Shown piece after piece: positions 5,652 through 7,786 of a stretch of 7,786 nt of DNA; position 1 is the stretch's first letter; every line of letters begins with the position of its first letter. This DNA is from DTSX01 sp964633465. GTDB taxonomy: Bacteria; Pseudomonadota; Gammaproteobacteria; Steroidobacterales; UBA11654. The stretch lies in the NCBI GenBank assembly GCA_964633465.1, contig CAZWGB010000055.1:1-7786 (forward strand). The letters are read 5' to 3'. A program made the translations under genes and the position numbers. A model generated the notes under the pieces. It was not told where the DNA came from. It did not search any database and saw only the letters and a program-made list of their open reading frames with translations.

Positions 5652-6905
5652 ATGTATTACCTGCAAATTATAATAGGCGCGTTATTCTTACTGCTTTTAG
5701 GTGCAGTATTTAGTAACAATATAAAAAATATTAATATCAAATATTTGATCAATGCAATTATACTCCAATTCCTGATTGCAGCTCTGTTGACAAAAGTTCC
5801 ATTCATAACTTCTATGTTTGAATCGATTTCTCATGGAGTCCTAGCACTAAAAGATGCAACAGATCAAGGAACCGGCTTTGTTTTTGGCTATCTTGCAGAC
5901 GGAACTCCCAAACCTTTCGAGGTTACAAACCCTGCGAGCGCGAATATATTCATTTTTTCTGGCTTGATGTTGATCCTGGTAGTTTGTGTTCTGGCAGCCA
6001 TTTTGTGGCATTGGAAAGTATTGCCCATCATCATAAAATTTATTGCTATGTTTTTTAAGAAACCGCTGAATGTGGGCGGACCGGTTGGGCTAAGTGCAAC
6101 AGCTAATGTTATTTTTGGACAGGTAGAAGCACCATTATTGATCAGACCTTATCTTGGCCAAATGACAAGACATGAATTGTTGGTTCTGATGACAGTAGGA
6201 ATGTCTACAATCTCAGGTGGAGTGATGGTGGTCTACACGACCATGCTTACCAATCTTTATGGGCCTACCCTTATTGGTCATTTCTTAACGGCCTCACTCA
6301 TTTCTGTTCCGGCTGCAATCATGTATGCAAACATCATGATGCCCAGTAATCAAAAAACAGAAGATCAAAGTGCCATTGAGAAATCTCAGTTGTACAGAAG
6401 TACGATGGATGCATTAACCCGAGGCACCCAGGATGGTTTGCAAATAGTTCTCAGTGTGGCCGCTATGCTTGTGGTATTGATCTCTCTCGTCTCTCTAGTA
6501 AATTATAGTCTTGAGGTGTTGCCAATGGTCGCTGGAGAGCCTCTTTCACTGCAGAGAATGGCTGGTTGGATTTTCTCCCCAATTGCATGGTGTATGGGGA
6601 TACCTTGGGCTGAAGCGCAACTCGGGGGCTCCTTACTAGGAGTGAAAACCATTCTCAATGAGTTTGTTGCATATGTAGATTTAGCGGCAATTGATGCAAG
6701 TGATTTGTCAGAGCGAAGCAGAATAATTATGCTCTATGCTCTATGCGGTTTTGCAAACCTATCAAGCGTCGGTATATTGCTCAGTGGGATGGGTGCAATG
6801 ATACCGGAGAGAAAAGATGATTTAATTGCTGTCAGTGGAAAAGCATTGATTGCTGCCACACTTGCCTCTTGCTTTACAGGTCTAGTGGTTGGAATTATTT
6901 ATTAG
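5652..6905 (+). CDS. Concentrative nucleoside transporter (CNT family, NupC-like)
   Basis: CNT proteins are inner-membrane symporters that import nucleosides using a proton or sodium gradient. The 417 residues match Vibrio CNT (about 418) and E. coli NupC (400). Hydrophobic segments recur throughout, starting at 3-20, 31-47 and 97-118. Binding-site landmarks are present: GQVEAPLLIRPYL at 156-168 (first re-entrant hairpin), NEFVAY at 336-341 with Glu337, and GFANLSSVG at 366-374 with Asn369 and Ser372, which correspond to the ribose-contacting residues in the Vibrio structure. The base-contacting position that is Thr in GQTE is Val158 here. The start ATG at 5652 is 12 nt after the oxygenase stop, without a clear ribosome binding site. 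The gene ends by overlapping convergent tdk by 4 nt. Family certain; cation and nucleoside preference not determined. Confidence 0.95.
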   Translation: MYYLQIIIGALFLLLLGAVFSNNIKNINIKYLINAIILQFLIAALLTKVPFITSMFESISHGVLALKDATDQGTGFVFGYLADGTPKPFEVTNPASANIFIFSGLMLILVVCVLAAILWHWKVLPIIIKFIAMFFKKPLNVGGPVGLSATANVIFGQVEAPLLIRPYLGQMTRHELLVLMTVGMSTISGGVMVVYTTMLTNLYGPTLIGHFLTASLISVPAAIMYANIMMPSNQKTEDQSAIEKSQLYRSTMDALTRGTQDGLQIVLSVAAMLVVLISLVSLVNYSLEVLPMVAGEPLSLQRMAGWIFSPIAWCMGIPWAEAQLGGSLLGVKTILNEFVAYVDLAAIDASDLSERSRIIMLYALCGFANLSSVGILLSGMGAMIPERKDDLIAVSGKALIAATLASCFTGLVVGIIY

Positions 6906-7486
6906 ATTCTTTTTGTAATACCTTGATTAAAATGGAGTCGACACAAAGAGAGATATCTCTCATTACCACCAATTTCTACCTGCTCTCCTTCTCGAACAAT
7001 ATCTCCTTTGGCGTCAACACGCACGATCATGGTTGCTTTTCTTCCACAATGACAAACAGTTCTAATTTCGCTTAAACGGTCTGCCCAAGCCAATAGATAT
7101 CGACTGCCTTCAAACAATTCGCCTCTGAAATCAGTGCGTATTCCATAAGCCAAAACAGTCACATCAAGCTCATCAACAATATGACCTAACTGATGAACTT
7201 GCTCCTTTGTCAAAAACTGTGCTTCATCAATCAATACACAGTCTATGGCATTTGTTTTATGTGCTATAGAAACACAATCAAACAAATTATCACTGTCTTT
7301 AAAAGTTTCTGCCTTGCTCTTTAAGCCAATTCTTGAAACAATTTCTGAATCCCCATATCGGTTGTCCTTTTCTGAGGTATATAAAAGTGTATTCATGCCT
7401 TTTTCCAAATAACCAAAATTAGTTTGCAGCAATGCTGTCGACTTTCCTGCATTCATGGTTGAATAAATAAAATGTATTCTTGCCAT
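6902..7486 (-). CDS. tdk: Thymidine kinase, type II
   Basis: Thymidine kinase phosphorylates thymidine (and deoxyuridine) with ATP to dTMP, trapping imported nucleoside in the cell for DNA synthesis. The 194-residue protein aligns with E. coli Tdk (205) from end to end. It shows a P-loop at 9-17 (STMNAGKST), the DEAQF motif with catalytic Glu88, YGIRTDFRGELF at 114-125, and structural zinc ligands Cys145 and Cys147 (VCHCGRK) with Cys182 and His185 (CRLH). The lasso and thymidine-binding segment IGGNERY is at 172-178. The C-terminus is about 10 residues shorter than in E. coli, outside the catalytic core. It begins 4 nt after the lptE stop on the same strand, suggesting joint transcription, and ends tail-to-tail with the nucleoside transporter gene by a 4-nt overlap, a sensible functional neighbour. 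Confidence 0.97.
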   Translation of the reverse strand: MARIHFIYSTMNAGKSTALLQTNFGYLEKGMNTLLYTSEKDNRYGDSEIVSRIGLKSKAETFKDSDNLFDCVSIAHKTNAIDCVLIDEAQFLTKEQVHQLGHIVDELDVTVLAYGIRTDFRGELFEGSRYLLAWADRLSEIRTVCHCGRKATMIVRVDAKGDIVREGEQVEIGGNERYLSLCRLHFNQGITKRI

Positions 7487-7490
7487 TTCT

Positions 7491-7786
7491 TTACAACATT
7501 TGATTCAGTTTAACTAAGATCATCTGGACTATATCTTCTGCCAATGCTTCTTGAATGATACGACTTTCATTTGATTTTCCTAACAATTGACGTTGATCAA
7601 AAGTGTAATCTTGGTATTTGTTACTAGTCATTGGTTGGATAATAACTTGGTTGCCCTTAACCAATGACCACTTAACCAGATAGTAAACTTCATATTCTTT
7701 GGGCATATTTCTTCCAGATACTGATAAAGTTCTTTGATCGGATTCATCTTGATGAATGATTAAGACAAAATTTGAATCGGCACTTT
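7491..7786 (-). CDS. lptE: LPS-assembly lipoprotein LptE, C-terminal part
   Basis: LptE is the outer-membrane lipoprotein that plugs the LptD barrel and helps deliver lipopolysaccharide to the cell surface. The frame is open to the right edge, so the signal peptide and lipobox are outside the window; about 98 codons are seen. An internal Met codon at 7706 could be mistaken for a start, but coding continues upstream as HQDESDQRTLSVSGRN, the strand that in LptE usually reads like RRVLSVDARGRAAEYEL. Typical C-terminal features follow: EYEVYYLVKWSLV, YTFDQRQLLGKSNESRIIQEAL and DIVQMILVKLNQML, matching the conserved helix near the LptE C-terminus. In many gammaproteobacteria holA follows lptE directly; here tdk follows instead, 4 nt away. 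Confidence 0.85.
   Translation of the reverse strand, partial: SADSNFVLIIHQDESDQRTLSVSGRNMPKEYEVYYLVKWSLVKGNQVIIQPMTSNKYQDYTFDQRQLLGKSNESRIIQEALAEDIVQMILVKLNQML

Noticed and set aside
6869..7075. 68-codon plus-strand frame spanning the end of the transporter gene and the end of tdk
   Set aside because: It overlaps the zinc-binding end of Tdk on the opposite strand and resembles no known protein.
7491..7706. A separate 71-residue protein starting at the Met codon at 7706
   Set aside because: The frame remains open to the window edge and the upstream residues match LptE, so this is the C-terminal part of a longer gene.

Overview
The window is an AT-rich (roughly 38% G+C by eye), gene-dense stretch of a gammaproteobacterial chromosome. 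The assignment rests on the gene set: LptE, a HolA of E. coli type, RsfS, RlmH, a YhdP-like AsmA protein, SufE, an E. coli-type thymidine kinase and a CNT nucleoside transporter. The Trm112-like protein resembles the insert-bearing xanthomonad kind. I cannot support a genus. No phage, transposon, CRISPR array, tRNA or rRNA is visible.

Layout, left to right. Positions 1-306 (minus strand) are the N-terminus of a large YhdP/AsmA-like envelope protein cut by the window edge. Positions 388-4582 (minus) are a tight seven-gene run, in transcription order cysS, sufE, yidD, a Trm112-like gene, holA, rsfS, rlmH. Gaps are 12 nt or less, with two 4-nt overlaps, so it is probably one operon read from the divergent intergenic region at 4583-4709. 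Rightward from the same region run a 2-oxoglutarate/Fe(II) oxygenase gene (4710-5639) and, 12 nt later, a CNT nucleoside transporter gene (5652-6905). The transporter gene ends in a 4-nt tail-to-tail overlap with thymidine kinase (6902-7486, minus), which follows the 3' end of lptE (7491 to the right edge, minus) by 4 nt.

How the genes work together. The long operon is housekeeping. CysS charges tRNA-Cys and SufE relays cysteine-derived sulfur for Fe-S assembly. YidD aids membrane protein insertion, HolA loads the replicative clamp, and RsfS and RlmH act on the large ribosomal subunit. The transporter and thymidine kinase together make a plausible route for importing and trapping (deoxy)nucleosides. 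The oxygenase is apparently co-transcribed with the transporter, so its substrate may be a nucleoside, a base or a related small molecule; that is inference from position only.

The most interesting large-scale feature is an order change. In many gammaproteobacteria lptE, holA, nadD, rsfS and rlmH lie together. Here lptE is separated from holA by about 5.3 kb holding tdk, the transporter, the oxygenase, cysS, sufE, yidD and the Trm112-like gene, and nadD is missing between holA and rsfS. No conclusive new biological system is visible. The oxygenase-transporter-kinase cluster is the best candidate for follow-up.
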